DNA of 54,842 nucleotides from Deltaproteobacteria bacterium (lineage in GTDB: Bacteria; Myxococcota; Myxococcia; Myxococcales; 40CM-4-68-19), in NCBI GenBank assembly GCA_025358085.1, contig JANYKT010000084.1:1-54842 (forward strand), given 5' to 3'. The position numbers were made by a program, and so were the translations under genes. The notes under the pieces were generated by a model. It had not been told where the DNA came from. It saw only the letters and a program-made list of their open reading frames with translations, and did no database searches. Position 1 is the first letter of the stretch, and each line of letters starts with the position of its first letter. Of this stretch, positions 34,325-43,602 are shown piece after piece.

Positions 34325-35551
34325 CTATGCTGCCGAGGCGCGGGAAGAAGGCTCAGCGCACACCTCGGCGAGAGGCGCGCCACTTTTGGCAGCGTCTTTC
34401 ATCGCCTGGGCCTGCGCTTGCGCCGCCTTGTCGGGCTTGGGAGCGGGTCTCTCGACCTTCTTGAGATTCGCTTCCTCCGCCGCCTGAAGAGCCCTGGCCG
34501 AGTGCTTCTGCGCCTTGTCGGCTGCGTTGGCCGAGGTGCTCTTCTTCGTCACCCGGGTGCCCTTGAACTTGATCCAGTAGCCGTGGCGCGAGAACTCGTG
34601 CAGGGCCTGATCAACTCGGTACCCGCCGTCGATCTTCACGCCGATTTTGTCCAGGTTCAGGATGGCGCCGGGCACGACCCGGGGGTCGCCGATCATCTGA
34701 CCGTGGGCAACGACGAATCCCTCGGAGATCTTGCGCAGCCTGCCCTTCGCCATCGACTCCGCGCTGGCGATATCCACGGGGGTCTGTTCGTGTCCCGCGA
34801 TTGCGATCGACCTGGACTTGCCGAACGCCCTGGCGCCCTCGCCCGTCTCGCCTTCGGGTTTTGCCTTGCCGATGATCTCCTTCTTGGTCTTGGGATCCCA
34901 ACCATGCACCGTGACCTCGCCCACCTGGGCCAGCGCGCTGAGCTTCACCCGCAGCTTGATGAGGCCGTCGCCGGGAGCGATGGCGACGTCTCCGCCCTTG
35001 GGGGGCGGTCCGATGATCAGCTTCTTGCCAACGATGCGCAGGGTGTGGCTGTGCTTCTGCGCCAGCTTGCGCAGGAACACAGCGTCGCTGACGTTGGCCT
35101 GCAACACGTGCTCCTTGCTGCCCGACGGAGCGCTGGCGGTGAGTCCGTGCTCCTGCGCGATCTTGTTCGCGATCTCCTTGTCGTCCACGTCGTTGAAGGA
35201 GCGGGTCATGCTGGAGAGCGCAAGCCGGTGAATGGATTCGAGGCAAACGACATGCAGCGACACCGGCATGTCGCGGCGGAACTGCGGCTCGAGCGCGACC
35301 ACTTCGCCCTCGAAGACCTTGACGAACCTGGCGGCAAAACCCAGCTCCACCTTGACAGCCGCGCCTGACGCAAATTGGGTTCCGTTGATCAACGTCAGAT
35401 GCGGATCGTTCAGGACCAGCGTACATTTGCCAAACAGGTCCCCGTCGAGGTCGACGGTAACGCGCGTCAGGCGCGCGTCAACGTTCAGGTCGAGTTTTGT
35501 TCCGCCCACCGAGACACGGCAGTCGGGGATGAGCCTTGCGGACTCCGCCAC
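34325..35551 (-). CDS. Phage late-control gpD-like hub protein
   Basis: A 408-residue protein of the gpD/VgrG hub class: the N-terminal beta-barrel CRVSVGGTKLDLNVDARLTR and VTVDLDGDLFGKCTL, the helical domain with EIANKIAQEHGLTASAPSG and VSDAVFLRKLAQKHSHTLRI, and the second barrel LIIGPPPKGGDVAI, which is the usual order for gp27-type hubs. The gp5-like needle of a true VgrG is missing, and an Ala/Lys-rich tail (about 340-408) follows. GTG at 35551 is chosen because AAGGGG lies upstream; the upstream TTG reading adds 34 unlikely residues. It probably docks cargo to a contractile injection or type VI machine; sheath and tube genes are not in the window. Confidence 0.78.
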   Translation of the reverse strand: MAESARLIPDCRVSVGGTKLDLNVDARLTRVTVDLDGDLFGKCTLVLNDPHLTLINGTQFASGAAVKVELGFAARFVKVFEGEVVALEPQFRRDMPVSLHVVCLESIHRLALSSMTRSFNDVDDKEIANKIAQEHGLTASAPSGSKEHVLQANVSDAVFLRKLAQKHSHTLRIVGKKLIIGPPPKGGDVAIAPGDGLIKLRVKLSALAQVGEVTVHGWDPKTKKEIIGKAKPEGETGEGARAFGKSRSIAIAGHEQTPVDIASAESMAKGRLRKISEGFVVAHGQMIGDPRVVPGAILNLDKIGVKIDGGYRVDQALHEFSRHGYWIKFKGTRVTKKSTSANAADKAQKHSARALQAAEEANLKKVERPAPKPDKAAQAQAQAMKDAAKSGAPLAEVCAEPSSRASAA

Positions 35552-35982
35552 TCGGGTCGCCCCTTGACCCCGACTTGCCTTACAACGGGGCCTACCCCAA
35601 TTAAACAACGTCGCTAGCCAAAAGTCCAGAGGGCTGTTTACCTCAAACTCCAACGAGCCAGATCAATTGGACGGCGCCGGCTCAACAAGTCCGCGGGCCC
35701 GCGCTGCTGCCCTTCAATGAAACCGTGACCATAAGCCGCAGCTTGTCGCCTTCCTCGGGGCTGACCTGGAAAATTGCGCAATGCCAGGGGAACAGGCACA
35801 TCAGCAAGCTGGATCGAAATAGTCTTGCAAGGCATCATCATGCCGGCAACGCGCCGTGGATGGTGTGGTGGCCGTCCGATTCGGCAAGGACGAACAACGT
35901 GCTCGTTGACGCATCCCCGGGCGAGCGGGCCGCAAGCGTGGACACGAGCGCTGCAAGGCTTTGCAAGCGAGGAGTTCCTTTC
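35552..35982. other. Intergenic region between hub gene and response regulator
   Basis: About 430 bases, divergent genes on either side. Codon-like composition is poor in all frames and no protein is recognised. The last 16 bases carry GAGGAG, the ribosome site of the response regulator. No clear sigma-54 or sigma-70 boxes were found. Confidence 0.4.
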
Positions 35983-36693
35983 ATGGCGACAGTTCTGGTG
36001 CTCGACGATGATGCGAATTTCCGTCAGCTGGCTTCGCTGACCCTCAACGCTGCCGGACACACGGTGCTGGAGGCCGGACGCTGTTCGGCGGCCGCGAGCG
36101 TCCTTCGCAGCCACAAACCCGATCTACTCATCGTGGACGGGCTCCTCCCCGACGGCGAAGGGACTGCCTGGGTGAAAGCCCAGAGGGGCGGCGGCATGAC
36201 GGCTCCCGTGGTCTTCATTTCGGCATTTCGCAAGAACTCAAAGGAGCTGCAGCCGCTGCTCAAGGCCTCGGGCATCGATCATTCGCTGGCCAAGCCCGCC
36301 ACCGCCGCAGAGCTGCTCGCCACCGTCGAGCGGGTCCTGCGGCAGCACGGGATCGAGCGCAAGGAGGAGGTAACGCTGGGCTCCGAGGAGCTGCGCGCGC
36401 TCGAGCAGATGCGGGCGCGATACGCCGCCGACCTGCCCGGCGTGATCTCGGCGCTGCAGACTTCGGTGCGGCAGCTCGCGGCGAACTCCGGGGACGCCGC
36501 GCTCCGGGGCGTCGCGCGCCGGCGCGCGCACCAGCTGGCCGGCACCGCGGGCTCCTTCGGTTTCGCGCCGGTGGGAGATGCGTGCGCGAAGATCGAGCAG
36601 GCGATCATTGCGCTCCAGGCCGGAAGCGAGATCGGGCCGGTCGAGGCCGCTTTGCGCGAGCTTGTGCTAGCGGACTTCCCCGAGCTTTCCTAA
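35983..36693 (+). CDS. Receiver domain fused to an HPt domain
   Basis: A 236-residue signalling protein. The N-terminal receiver has the acidic pair in VLDDDANF (Asp9, Asp10), the phosphoacceptor in LLIVDGLLPDGEG (Asp52) and the Lys in SLAKPATAAE. The C-terminal half is an HPt helical bundle whose phosphorylatable His lies in RRRAHQLAGTAGSFGF. A receiver plus HPt without kinase or output suits a phosphorelay intermediate. GAGGAG eight bases upstream supports ATG at 35983; the open frame upstream does not look coding. No kinase is adjacent. Confidence 0.85.
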   Translation: MATVLVLDDDANFRQLASLTLNAAGHTVLEAGRCSAAASVLRSHKPDLLIVDGLLPDGEGTAWVKAQRGGGMTAPVVFISAFRKNSKELQPLLKASGIDHSLAKPATAAELLATVERVLRQHGIERKEEVTLGSEELRALEQMRARYAADLPGVISALQTSVRQLAANSGDAALRGVARRRAHQLAGTAGSFGFAPVGDACAKIEQAIIALQAGSEIGPVEAALRELVLADFPELS

Positions 36694-37028
36694 GCTCGGC
36701 TTCCTGCAAGGCACACCGCAGAGCCGAGCGGTTGAGATGGATTTCGGGCTGGTGAGTAAGGACGGCGCCGCAGGCCTCGGGCTGGCAAGCCAGAGACCTC
36801 GCAAACGTTCGACGGTACCAAGCAGCACAAGGGCTGCCTGACCACCGCGCGGCTCTATCGCCGCTCCGGCGCGGGAGCCACGCGGCGGCGTGCGAATCAG
36901 GCAGCTGAGCGGGAGTCCGCAGCGGTCGTGAGCCGCGCGCGGCAACGGTGCAGAGGTAATGGCCATGGCCACAGCTCTGCCGGTGCAAGTACCTTTACTT
37001 TGCGTTGGCGCCGCTCGATGATCGCGCG
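36694..37028. other. Intergenic region before the TIGR02265 gene
   Basis: About 335 bases. It starts with a 7-bp hairpin across the end of the receiver-HPt gene (CGAGCTT/AAGCTCG near 36680-36697) and otherwise shows no coding pattern. The start of the following gene has no clear ribosome site. Confidence 0.35.
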
Positions 37029-37598
37029 ATGTCCAGTGCCGCTCAAGTCAAGGGGACGATTCTCGCCGCCCGCCTCGCATTCATTCGCGCGCGCGGCGGA
37101 GACGCGCTGCTCGAAAGCGTGCTCAAGCGCCTTTCTCTGGAGGATCAGAAGCCGCTGCGCGGGATGCTGCTGGTGACATCCTCCTATCCGCTTTCGCTCA
37201 ACCTGCGGCTCGACGCTGCCATCGCCAGCGAGCTGTCACCCAGCGACCCCGACCGCGTTTTCCGCGACATGGGACGCGCCTCGGCAGAAGTGAACCTCTC
37301 CGGCCCGCAGCGGCTCTTCGTCAAGATGGGCGACCCGCACCACCTGCTCAGCTTCACCGAGGCAATCTATGGCTATTACTATTCGGCGGGAAAGCGGACC
37401 TACTTAAAGACCGGTCCGCAGAGCGCCGTCCTGACCACGGAAGGCGCGCAGGACGTTACCCCGGCCGATTGCCTCACAGTGAGCGGGTGGTATGAGCGAG
37501 CGCTCGAATTGTCGGGTGCGGGCGAAGTTCGGGTGGAGCACCCAGTTTGCAAGGCGCGGGGGGCGTCGCGCTGCGAATACCACTGCTCCTGGCAGTAA
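37029..37598 (+). CDS. TIGR02265/DUF2378 family protein (Myxococcales-restricted)
   Basis: A 189-residue soluble protein with the full family plan: VKGTILAARLAFIRARGG at the start, YPLSLNLRLDAAIASELSP, RVFRDMGRASAEVNL and PQRLFVKMGDPHHLL in the middle, then DCLTVSGWYERALELSG and EHPVCKARGASRCEYHC at the C-terminus. The fold is related to V4R/HNOB-type ligand-binding domains, so a small-molecule sensor is possible. The family expanded in myxobacteria and is otherwise rare, making it a useful lineage marker. MSSAAQ is chosen as start; an in-frame ATG-like start eight codons earlier exists, and neither has a good ribosome site. Confidence 0.83.
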   Translation: MSSAAQVKGTILAARLAFIRARGGDALLESVLKRLSLEDQKPLRGMLLVTSSYPLSLNLRLDAAIASELSPSDPDRVFRDMGRASAEVNLSGPQRLFVKMGDPHHLLSFTEAIYGYYYSAGKRTYLKTGPQSAVLTTEGAQDVTPADCLTVSGWYERALELSGAGEVRVEHPVCKARGASRCEYHCSWQ

Positions 37599-38256
37599 GC
37601 GCGCCTCGGTCGCCCCATTGCGAATGGCGGCACACCAATTGATCGGTGACCAACCAACGTTAAGTCCGACCCTTGAACCGTGAACAGCGGACCACTCAAG
37701 TTGGCGCAGGACTGACGGACGTTAGCTCATACCAACGCAGCGACTTTCACATTGGGGCAGAAGCCTGAGTGAGCTGCTTCCGTGACTTCGGGATCAGCCG
37801 CATCTCGATCCGCGGATCAGCCCCTGTCTCGCAATCGAGTGCTTTTCATTGTGGTGCTGCTCCTGGCGCCGGTGGTTTACATTGGTGTTGTATCAAGTCT
37901 GCATTCTATTGGTGGCTGAGCGTTCGAAACCTTTTGGCAGCTCCTGGGTCACCATCGCAGCCGCTTGGTCCAGCCACACCTCGCGATTGACCGAGCCCCT
38001 TTGATTGATTCGAATTCGTGGCTTTTGCGTCGGCCCACGCAGATGCACACGTCCCAATCGAGCGCAATCAGGAAGCCGTGGGCTGGCCGCTCGTCCATTC
38101 GACTTTTCAATGATCGAAGTGTCGAGTTGCCTGTTGGCGGCGTTTTCGATGGTGACTACGTCACGATCAACGCGCCTGACCTCGTGAAATGTAAATAAAG
38201 AGCCCAGGAATTGAGATAACTTGGTTGGAAACTGCTCCTGTGCTTAAAGAGGCCGC
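37599..38256. other. Long AT-richer intergenic region
   Basis: About 660 bases with clearly lower GC than the genes around it. Small open frames (e.g. near 37965-38198) have no recognisable product. It contains the perfect palindrome GATCCGCGGATC (near 37809) and ends with AAGAGG before the first lipoprotein gene. It may hold regulatory sequence or decayed DNA. Confidence 0.45.
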
Positions 38257-40746
38257 ATGATCCTTTCTCAGACGTCCGCTCATCGGTCCTGGCTAGCCAG
38301 TGTGCCAGTGCTCAGCAGCTCAATGGTACGAGCAGCTCTCCTCCTCCTCCTGGGTGCCGGCTGCGGCAAGGCCTCAGGTCTCTCGACTAGTCCCGTTACG
38401 CCCGGGGCCCAATGCCCGACGGGCGGCGTGCAGATCACGCTCAACGGGCAGACGCAGCTGCTCTGCAACGGCACCAGTGGCACCGGCGGCACCGCTGGCA
38501 GCAACGGCAACGACGGCACTCTTCAACTTTATAAGCAGACAAAGCTTTTGACCGGTGACGCGAATTGCCCCGGCGGCGGAATGCGCACCGACGGCGGCCT
38601 CGACAACGGCAAGGGAGGCGGCGTTGCCGGGGACAACATCCTTCAGGCGGGCGAGATCACTTCGACCGAGTACGTCTGCACCGGCGACCGGGGCCTTCGT
38701 CTAGGCTCGATGACGCCGCCCCCAGGCGCGGTGGGCACCAGCACGTTCAAAGCCGTAGGTGGTTCGGGCAGCAACGGGGCCGGCGGCGACGGCGGTGCCA
38801 TCCAGATCTCACTCAAAGGCCCCACGAATGGAGGCCACCTCAAGGTCTTCAATACGGGCGGCGCAGACGCGAGCTTCACCTTTCCGACCGTCCCCTTGCC
38901 CGACCTCGGCGCGGTGCCCGCGGTGGTGACCGCAAGCGTCGACGTTCCGCAGGACTCGGCGCAGCCGGTCGATCTCAAGGCCGGCACGCTCTACGTCTTC
39001 AACCAGACGCTCTACGCAGCAAGCGGCTCGGCCGCAGCGGCCGCCCCAGTCACCGGCATTTCGGTCGCCGCCGGGGTCGTGCTGACCTTCGCCAGCCAGA
39101 CGAACATTTCGATCCCGCGGAGTTGCTTCAACGCCGGGACCATCGCACCGCGAGCGGTCTCAGCCACGGCCGCCGGAAGCCTCACCCTCACCTGCGGCGA
39201 CTATTTCGGCGACACCGGATCCGCGCTCCTCGCGACCGGCGCCCCGGGCACGGCGACTCAAGCCGGAGGCTCGGGCGGAAGCATCACTGTCTACGCCGAC
39301 ACCTTCTGGAACAAGGGGGCCATCGACGTCTCGGGCGGCAGTGGCTCGACGGGCGGAAACGCGGGCTCGTTCGGGTACCTGGGCTACAGGTCCGGGAATG
39401 GCGCCGTGCTGTTCAACACCGGCCCGGTCCGCGCCCGGGGCGGCGACGCTCTGGCCACCCCGGGGGCTGGCGGCAACGGTGGCGGCATCACGCTGTATTC
39501 GGGAACAGACTGCAAGAACTCGGGCGCACTCGATGCGTCGGGCGGGAAGGGGTTCAGCACCGGCGGCTCCGCTGGAAGTATTCAGCTGTCTGCCTATGCG
39601 TACGATGGCGTCCTGCTCAACTCGGGTGCCGTGACCGCCGTCGGCGGCTCGGTTGACTCGAGTTGCGCGAGCGCGTGCGCGGCAGGCTCGGGCGCACAAA
39701 TCCAGGTTTTCGGCTGGAACGGCCTCCTGATCAATACCGGCGCGCTGCTCTCCACCGGCGGCTCCGCGCCCAGCGGCAGCGGCGGCAGCGGCGGCGAGAT
39801 CGACGTCCAGCTCTATGGAAGCGATTCTTCGAACTATGGCTCGAGTCAAATCGTGCCCACCGGAACGATGATGCTCGCGGGTAGCCTGGACTCGTCGGGC
39901 GGCAGCGGCACTGCCGGCGGCTCCGCAGGGCTCATGTCCATTTATCTTGAGCCTGATTCCCAGCCGAACGGACAGGAGTTGATTCTTTACGGCCTGACTT
40001 CGATCGCGACCAGCGGCGGCGCCGGTACGACGAGCGGAGGCTCGGCCGACTCCATTCAGATTCAACAGGCCAATTCGGGGCCGGCCGGCGCGGTCCTCGA
40101 GTTCGCCACCCTCACCGCCACGGGGGGCGCGGGAATTTCCGCTGCTGGCGGAAACGGCGGCTCGGTCACTGTCGCAACGCAGATGACTTCCGCGCCGCTC
40201 AACACCTCGTTCGAGGTGGCCATCCAGGCGGGCGACATCGATACTTCCGGCGCCAGCGGCGCGACAGCGGGCTCGGCGGGCAGTGTTTCCATCCAGGGCC
40301 GCGCAGGCGTCGCAGTCACGGGGGCGATTCGCTCGCGGGGCGGCGCTTCGACGGCCGGCGCAGGCGGTTCCGGTGCGTTGGTTCAGTTCGTCTCAGCGGA
40401 CGGCGCGCTCGCAAGCAGCTCCAATGTGGACACCAGCGGCGGCGTCGGCGCCGGGGCTGGAAATCCAGGCGGCGCGGGCGGCCTGATCAGCATGGACGGC
40501 CCCGGCACATCGAACTCTGGCACGCTCTTCTCGCGCGGCGGTGCGGCCGACCTGGGCAGCGCGCCCAGCGGCGGTACCGGCGGCGCGGGCGGCTCGGTCA
40601 AGCTCACCTCGACGACCGGCCTGGTCACCAACACCGCGCCCCTTCCCGCCGGGATCTCCGTACAGGCCGGCGCCGGACAGACCGCGGGCGCCGAGGGATT
40701 CGTCGAGATCGACGGCCGCTTCGTCACCCCCGCCTGGACCCATTGA
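38257..40746 (+). CDS. Large Gly/Ser-rich surface lipoprotein with DUF7151-like module (copy 1)
   Basis: An 829-residue protein. A hydrophobic signal ending in LLLLLGAGC gives a lipobox Cys at about residue 36. A Cys module follows (CPTGGVQITLNGQTQLLC, then a collagen-like Gly/Thr/Asn stretch and CPGGGM...GLDNG...EITSTEYVC), the DUF7151-like pattern of myxobacterial lipoproteins. The remaining 600 residues are repeats of the type GGxGGxIxVxxxxFxNxGxIxxSGGxG, suggesting a right-handed beta-helix or adhesin-like stalk. AGAGG precedes ATG 38257; a start at 38323 would give a very short signal. Paralogous to the next gene. Confidence 0.78.
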   Translation: MILSQTSAHRSWLASVPVLSSSMVRAALLLLLGAGCGKASGLSTSPVTPGAQCPTGGVQITLNGQTQLLCNGTSGTGGTAGSNGNDGTLQLYKQTKLLTGDANCPGGGMRTDGGLDNGKGGGVAGDNILQAGEITSTEYVCTGDRGLRLGSMTPPPGAVGTSTFKAVGGSGSNGAGGDGGAIQISLKGPTNGGHLKVFNTGGADASFTFPTVPLPDLGAVPAVVTASVDVPQDSAQPVDLKAGTLYVFNQTLYAASGSAAAAAPVTGISVAAGVVLTFASQTNISIPRSCFNAGTIAPRAVSATAAGSLTLTCGDYFGDTGSALLATGAPGTATQAGGSGGSITVYADTFWNKGAIDVSGGSGSTGGNAGSFGYLGYRSGNGAVLFNTGPVRARGGDALATPGAGGNGGGITLYSGTDCKNSGALDASGGKGFSTGGSAGSIQLSAYAYDGVLLNSGAVTAVGGSVDSSCASACAAGSGAQIQVFGWNGLLINTGALLSTGGSAPSGSGGSGGEIDVQLYGSDSSNYGSSQIVPTGTMMLAGSLDSSGGSGTAGGSAGLMSIYLEPDSQPNGQELILYGLTSIATSGGAGTTSGGSADSIQIQQANSGPAGAVLEFATLTATGGAGISAAGGNGGSVTVATQMTSAPLNTSFEVAIQAGDIDTSGASGATAGSAGSVSIQGRAGVAVTGAIRSRGGASTAGAGGSGALVQFVSADGALASSSNVDTSGGVGAGAGNPGGAGGLISMDGPGTSNSGTLFSRGGAADLGSAPSGGTGGAGGSVKLTSTTGLVTNTAPLPAGISVQAGAGQTAGAEGFVEIDGRFVTPAWTH

Positions 40747-40811
40747 TCCTTTCCCCTTTCGACTCCAATCCAATGACCATTCCTATGACCCTTTCAATCA
40801 AGATTTCCTCG

Positions 40812-43268
40812 ATGGAGGCCTCTTTGCCGTTCTCCCGCTTCAGAACAGCAGTCCTTGCCGCTGCCCTTCTCGTCTGCGCCGCCTGCGGCAAGTCGAGCGA
40901 TTCAGTCACCGTGATCGCCCCCGGCGCGCAATGCCCGACTGGCGGCGTGCAGGTCCGCGCCGGTGACCAGACACAAGTCATCTGCAACGGCGCCAACGGC
41001 ACGAATGGCACGAACGGCACGAATGGGACCAGCGGCTTCACCACGCTCGTCACCTCGGTGGCGTTGCCCGTCGGCGACACCCACTGCTCGGGCGGCGGCG
41101 TCCGCCTCGACAGCGGGCTCGACAACGGCGCTGGCGGCGCGATCGCAAAAGACGGCATTCTCCAGCCCGGCGAAATCCTCGCCACTGAGTTCGTCTGCAG
41201 CGGAGACAATGGGCAGCGCGTCGGCTCGGTTACGCCCCCTTCGGGCGCGGCTGGCTCCTTCACCGTGAAGTCGCTGGGGGGGACTGCGACAGCGGGCAGG
41301 GGCGGCGCCGGCGGCCAGGTCTCCCTTACTCAGCAGGACACCAACGGAGGCCATCTCAAGGTGTTCCGCACGGGCGCGGTGGACGCGAGCTTCGCCTTCC
41401 CCACCGTGCCGGCCGGGGACTTCGGGGTAAACCCGGCCAATGTCGCGACCAACACGACCGTTACGCAGCAGACCAGCAACGCGCCAGCGGGCCTGGCAGC
41501 GGGAACGCTCTTCCTCTCAGGTAACCAGCTTTACACCGCGAGCGGCACCAGCGCGGCGGGCACTTTGGTCACCGGCCTCTCGGTGGCCGCGGGCGCGAAT
41601 CTTGTTTTCATGCCGGATACCAACAACACCGCCAATCTGAGCATCCAGCGGAGCTGCGCCATCGCGGGCACGCTCTCCGTGAGCGCGGTCACGGGCGCAA
41701 CCGGTTCGCTCGTCCTGGTCTGTGGCGACTACTTCGGCGACAGCACCTCAAGCGTCACCACCACGGGCGCCGCCGGTACGCCCACCACAGCGGGGGCGAA
41801 CGGCGGCGGCATCAGCATCAGCGCTGACACCTTCTGGAACAAGGGCGGATTCGATGCATCCGGCGGGGACGGCAGCCCCGGTGGACGCGGCGGAAATATC
41901 GCCGTGGGCGCCGGTGTGTTCACGACCTTCAACACCGGAGCGCTCCGCTCGGCTGGCGGCGCTGCGCTGGCCGGCGCTGGCGGGAACGGCGGCATCATCT
42001 CACTCTCCTCGGGGAGGGATCTGAACAACTCGGGGTCCATCACCAGCAGCGGCGGCGCAGGCATGGTCGCTGCTGCCAGCGGCTCGTTGGCAAGCGGCTC
42101 CGGCGGCATTGTCACCGTGCAAGTGACGAGAGTTGGCTCGCTGCACAACTCCGGCAACATCACCACGTCCGGCGGCCCTGTCGCGGCCAATTGCACTCCC
42201 GCCGCGAATTGCGCCGCTGGCCGCGCAGCCAACATCAACCTGACCTCCCTGAGCGGAACGTTGCTCGAGTCGGCGACGCTGCTGGCCGTCGGCGGATCCT
42301 CGCCTTCCGGGCCCGCTTCTCTCGGGGGAAACATCAACCTCAACGTCCAGCCGACCCGAGCCTCCGCAGTGTCGACCGGTAGTCTAATGGTTTCTGGAAA
42401 CATCGACGCATCGGGCGGGAGCGGCGCCACTGCCGCTGATGCGGGCGCTGTATCCATCACTCTCGGGATTAACCAGCCCGTTGGCCAGGAACTAATCCTC
42501 CTTGGCTACTCCTCCATCGCCGTCGACGGCGGGCAAGCTCAGCTCAGCGGCAACTCCGGGCAGGGCGGTAAGATCTCGCTGACGCAGGGCGGCTCTCGCG
42601 GGACGGCGGTCCCCGGAGGTGCCGTCATCAACTACGCCGATCTCTCCGCGACCGGTGGCGCGTCGCTGGGCAGTCTCTCCGCCGGTGGCGGTGGCTCAGT
42701 TTCGCTGTCCACCCAGAATGGCCAATACTTCAACAACGCCCCGTTCGAGGTCGCCGTCAGCAACGGAACCATTGACGTGTCCGGAGGCTCCGGGGGGAGC
42801 GCCGGCGCAGGCGGCAGCGTGTCGATCTATGGTCGTGTCGGGGCCACCCTGGTTGGTGCCATCAAGGGTCGGGCCGGAGCCAGCTCAGCCGGTGCGGGCC
42901 TGGACGGTGGAACCGTGCAGGCCCTTTCGGAGAATGGCCCGCTCGTCAACGGGGCGAGCATCGATGTGAGCGGCGGGGCGGGCGCGGCCGCGAACAACTC
43001 CGGCGGGAGTGCTGGCTCGGTCACGTTGTCCGGCTTCGGCTTGACCAACACCGGCACCTTGCTGGCCGCCGGCGGCGCAGGCGACGCGGCCACGGCGCAG
43101 GGCGGAACGGGCGGGGCGGTGGTGCTGCTCACGCTCTCGGGCATGACCAGCAACACGGTGGCGGCGCCGGCCGGCATTTCCGTTCCCGGCGGTGCGGGCA
43201 AGACCGCAGGCAACCCCGGCACGGTGGAGATCGACGGCCGCTTTGTCACAGGCAGCTGGACGCACTGA
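40812..43268 (+). CDS. Large Gly/Ser-rich surface lipoprotein with DUF7151-like module (copy 2)
   Basis: A tandem paralogue of the preceding gene, 818 residues from the chosen start. Signal: SRFRTAVLAAALLVCAACGK, lipid Cys about residue 25. The same CPTGGVQVR...C module follows, with a clean collagen-like run NGTNGTNGTNGTSG and the second Cys pair HCSGGGV...EFVC. The Gly-rich repeats keep the same phase as copy 1, and both end in GRFVT...WTH. In-frame starts exist at 40773 and a TTG at 40743 that overlaps the previous stop; the signal length decided for 40812. A strong hairpin with TTT follows. Likely exported to the surface by the Lol or another lipoprotein route. Confidence 0.78.
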   Translation: MEASLPFSRFRTAVLAAALLVCAACGKSSDSVTVIAPGAQCPTGGVQVRAGDQTQVICNGANGTNGTNGTNGTSGFTTLVTSVALPVGDTHCSGGGVRLDSGLDNGAGGAIAKDGILQPGEILATEFVCSGDNGQRVGSVTPPSGAAGSFTVKSLGGTATAGRGGAGGQVSLTQQDTNGGHLKVFRTGAVDASFAFPTVPAGDFGVNPANVATNTTVTQQTSNAPAGLAAGTLFLSGNQLYTASGTSAAGTLVTGLSVAAGANLVFMPDTNNTANLSIQRSCAIAGTLSVSAVTGATGSLVLVCGDYFGDSTSSVTTTGAAGTPTTAGANGGGISISADTFWNKGGFDASGGDGSPGGRGGNIAVGAGVFTTFNTGALRSAGGAALAGAGGNGGIISLSSGRDLNNSGSITSSGGAGMVAAASGSLASGSGGIVTVQVTRVGSLHNSGNITTSGGPVAANCTPAANCAAGRAANINLTSLSGTLLESATLLAVGGSSPSGPASLGGNINLNVQPTRASAVSTGSLMVSGNIDASGGSGATAADAGAVSITLGINQPVGQELILLGYSSIAVDGGQAQLSGNSGQGGKISLTQGGSRGTAVPGGAVINYADLSATGGASLGSLSAGGGGSVSLSTQNGQYFNNAPFEVAVSNGTIDVSGGSGGSAGAGGSVSIYGRVGATLVGAIKGRAGASSAGAGLDGGTVQALSENGPLVNGASIDVSGGAGAAANNSGGSAGSVTLSGFGLTNTGTLLAAGGAGDAATAQGGTGGAVVLLTLSGMTSNTVAAPAGISVPGGAGKTAGNPGTVEIDGRFVTGSWTH

Positions 43269-43312
43269 CGCTACGGCCGCGAATGCGGCTATAGCCGGCA
43301 GGTATCAAGTCA

Positions 43313-43347
43313 CTGGGCGTCGCCAAGACATTGGCGGCGCCCAGTTT
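43313..43347 (+). terminator. Terminator after the lipoprotein pair
   Basis: A 14-bp stem with one mismatch (CTGGGCGTCGCCAA / TTGGCGGCGCCCAG), a 4-base loop GACA, then TTT and a pyrimidine-rich run. It lies 45 bases after the stop of the second lipoprotein gene, in its orientation. Confidence 0.65.
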
Positions 43348-43602
43348 CGCTTCGGCTTCCTCTGCTTGAGCCGCGGATTGAACACCAATCGAATCGGACC
43401 TGTTCAGCTGGTAGCCTTCATGTCGGCGTCGGCGGTGTTTTAGACAACTCGAGAGTCGCCGGTGCACCCGGCTATCGGGGACTACCGAAGGCGTGCTACC
43501 CAGCGGCGCAAGGCGCTAACCTTCGGTATTGGCAAGCCGCTTCATGCTATCGAACGACCATTGAAACTCTTTACGACCGCGGTGGACCGGGGGACAAATT
43601 CA

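Noticed and set aside
32386-34464. A 692-residue plus-strand frame opposite the metallopeptidase gene
   Set aside because: The minus strand carries HELGH and a coherent operon; the plus frame is a shadow rich in Arg, Leu and His.
34325-35551. Prophage remnant as the source of the gpD-like gene
   Set aside because: No integrase, capsid, tail-tube or lysis genes nearby; the companions fit an effector module better.
37965-38198. A 77-residue open frame in the long AT-richer gap
   Set aside because: No ribosome site, no homology pattern, mixed composition.
38257-43268. The Gly-rich repeats as a CRISPR array or DNA repeat family
   Set aside because: Repetition is at protein level with varied codons; no constant repeat with unique spacers.
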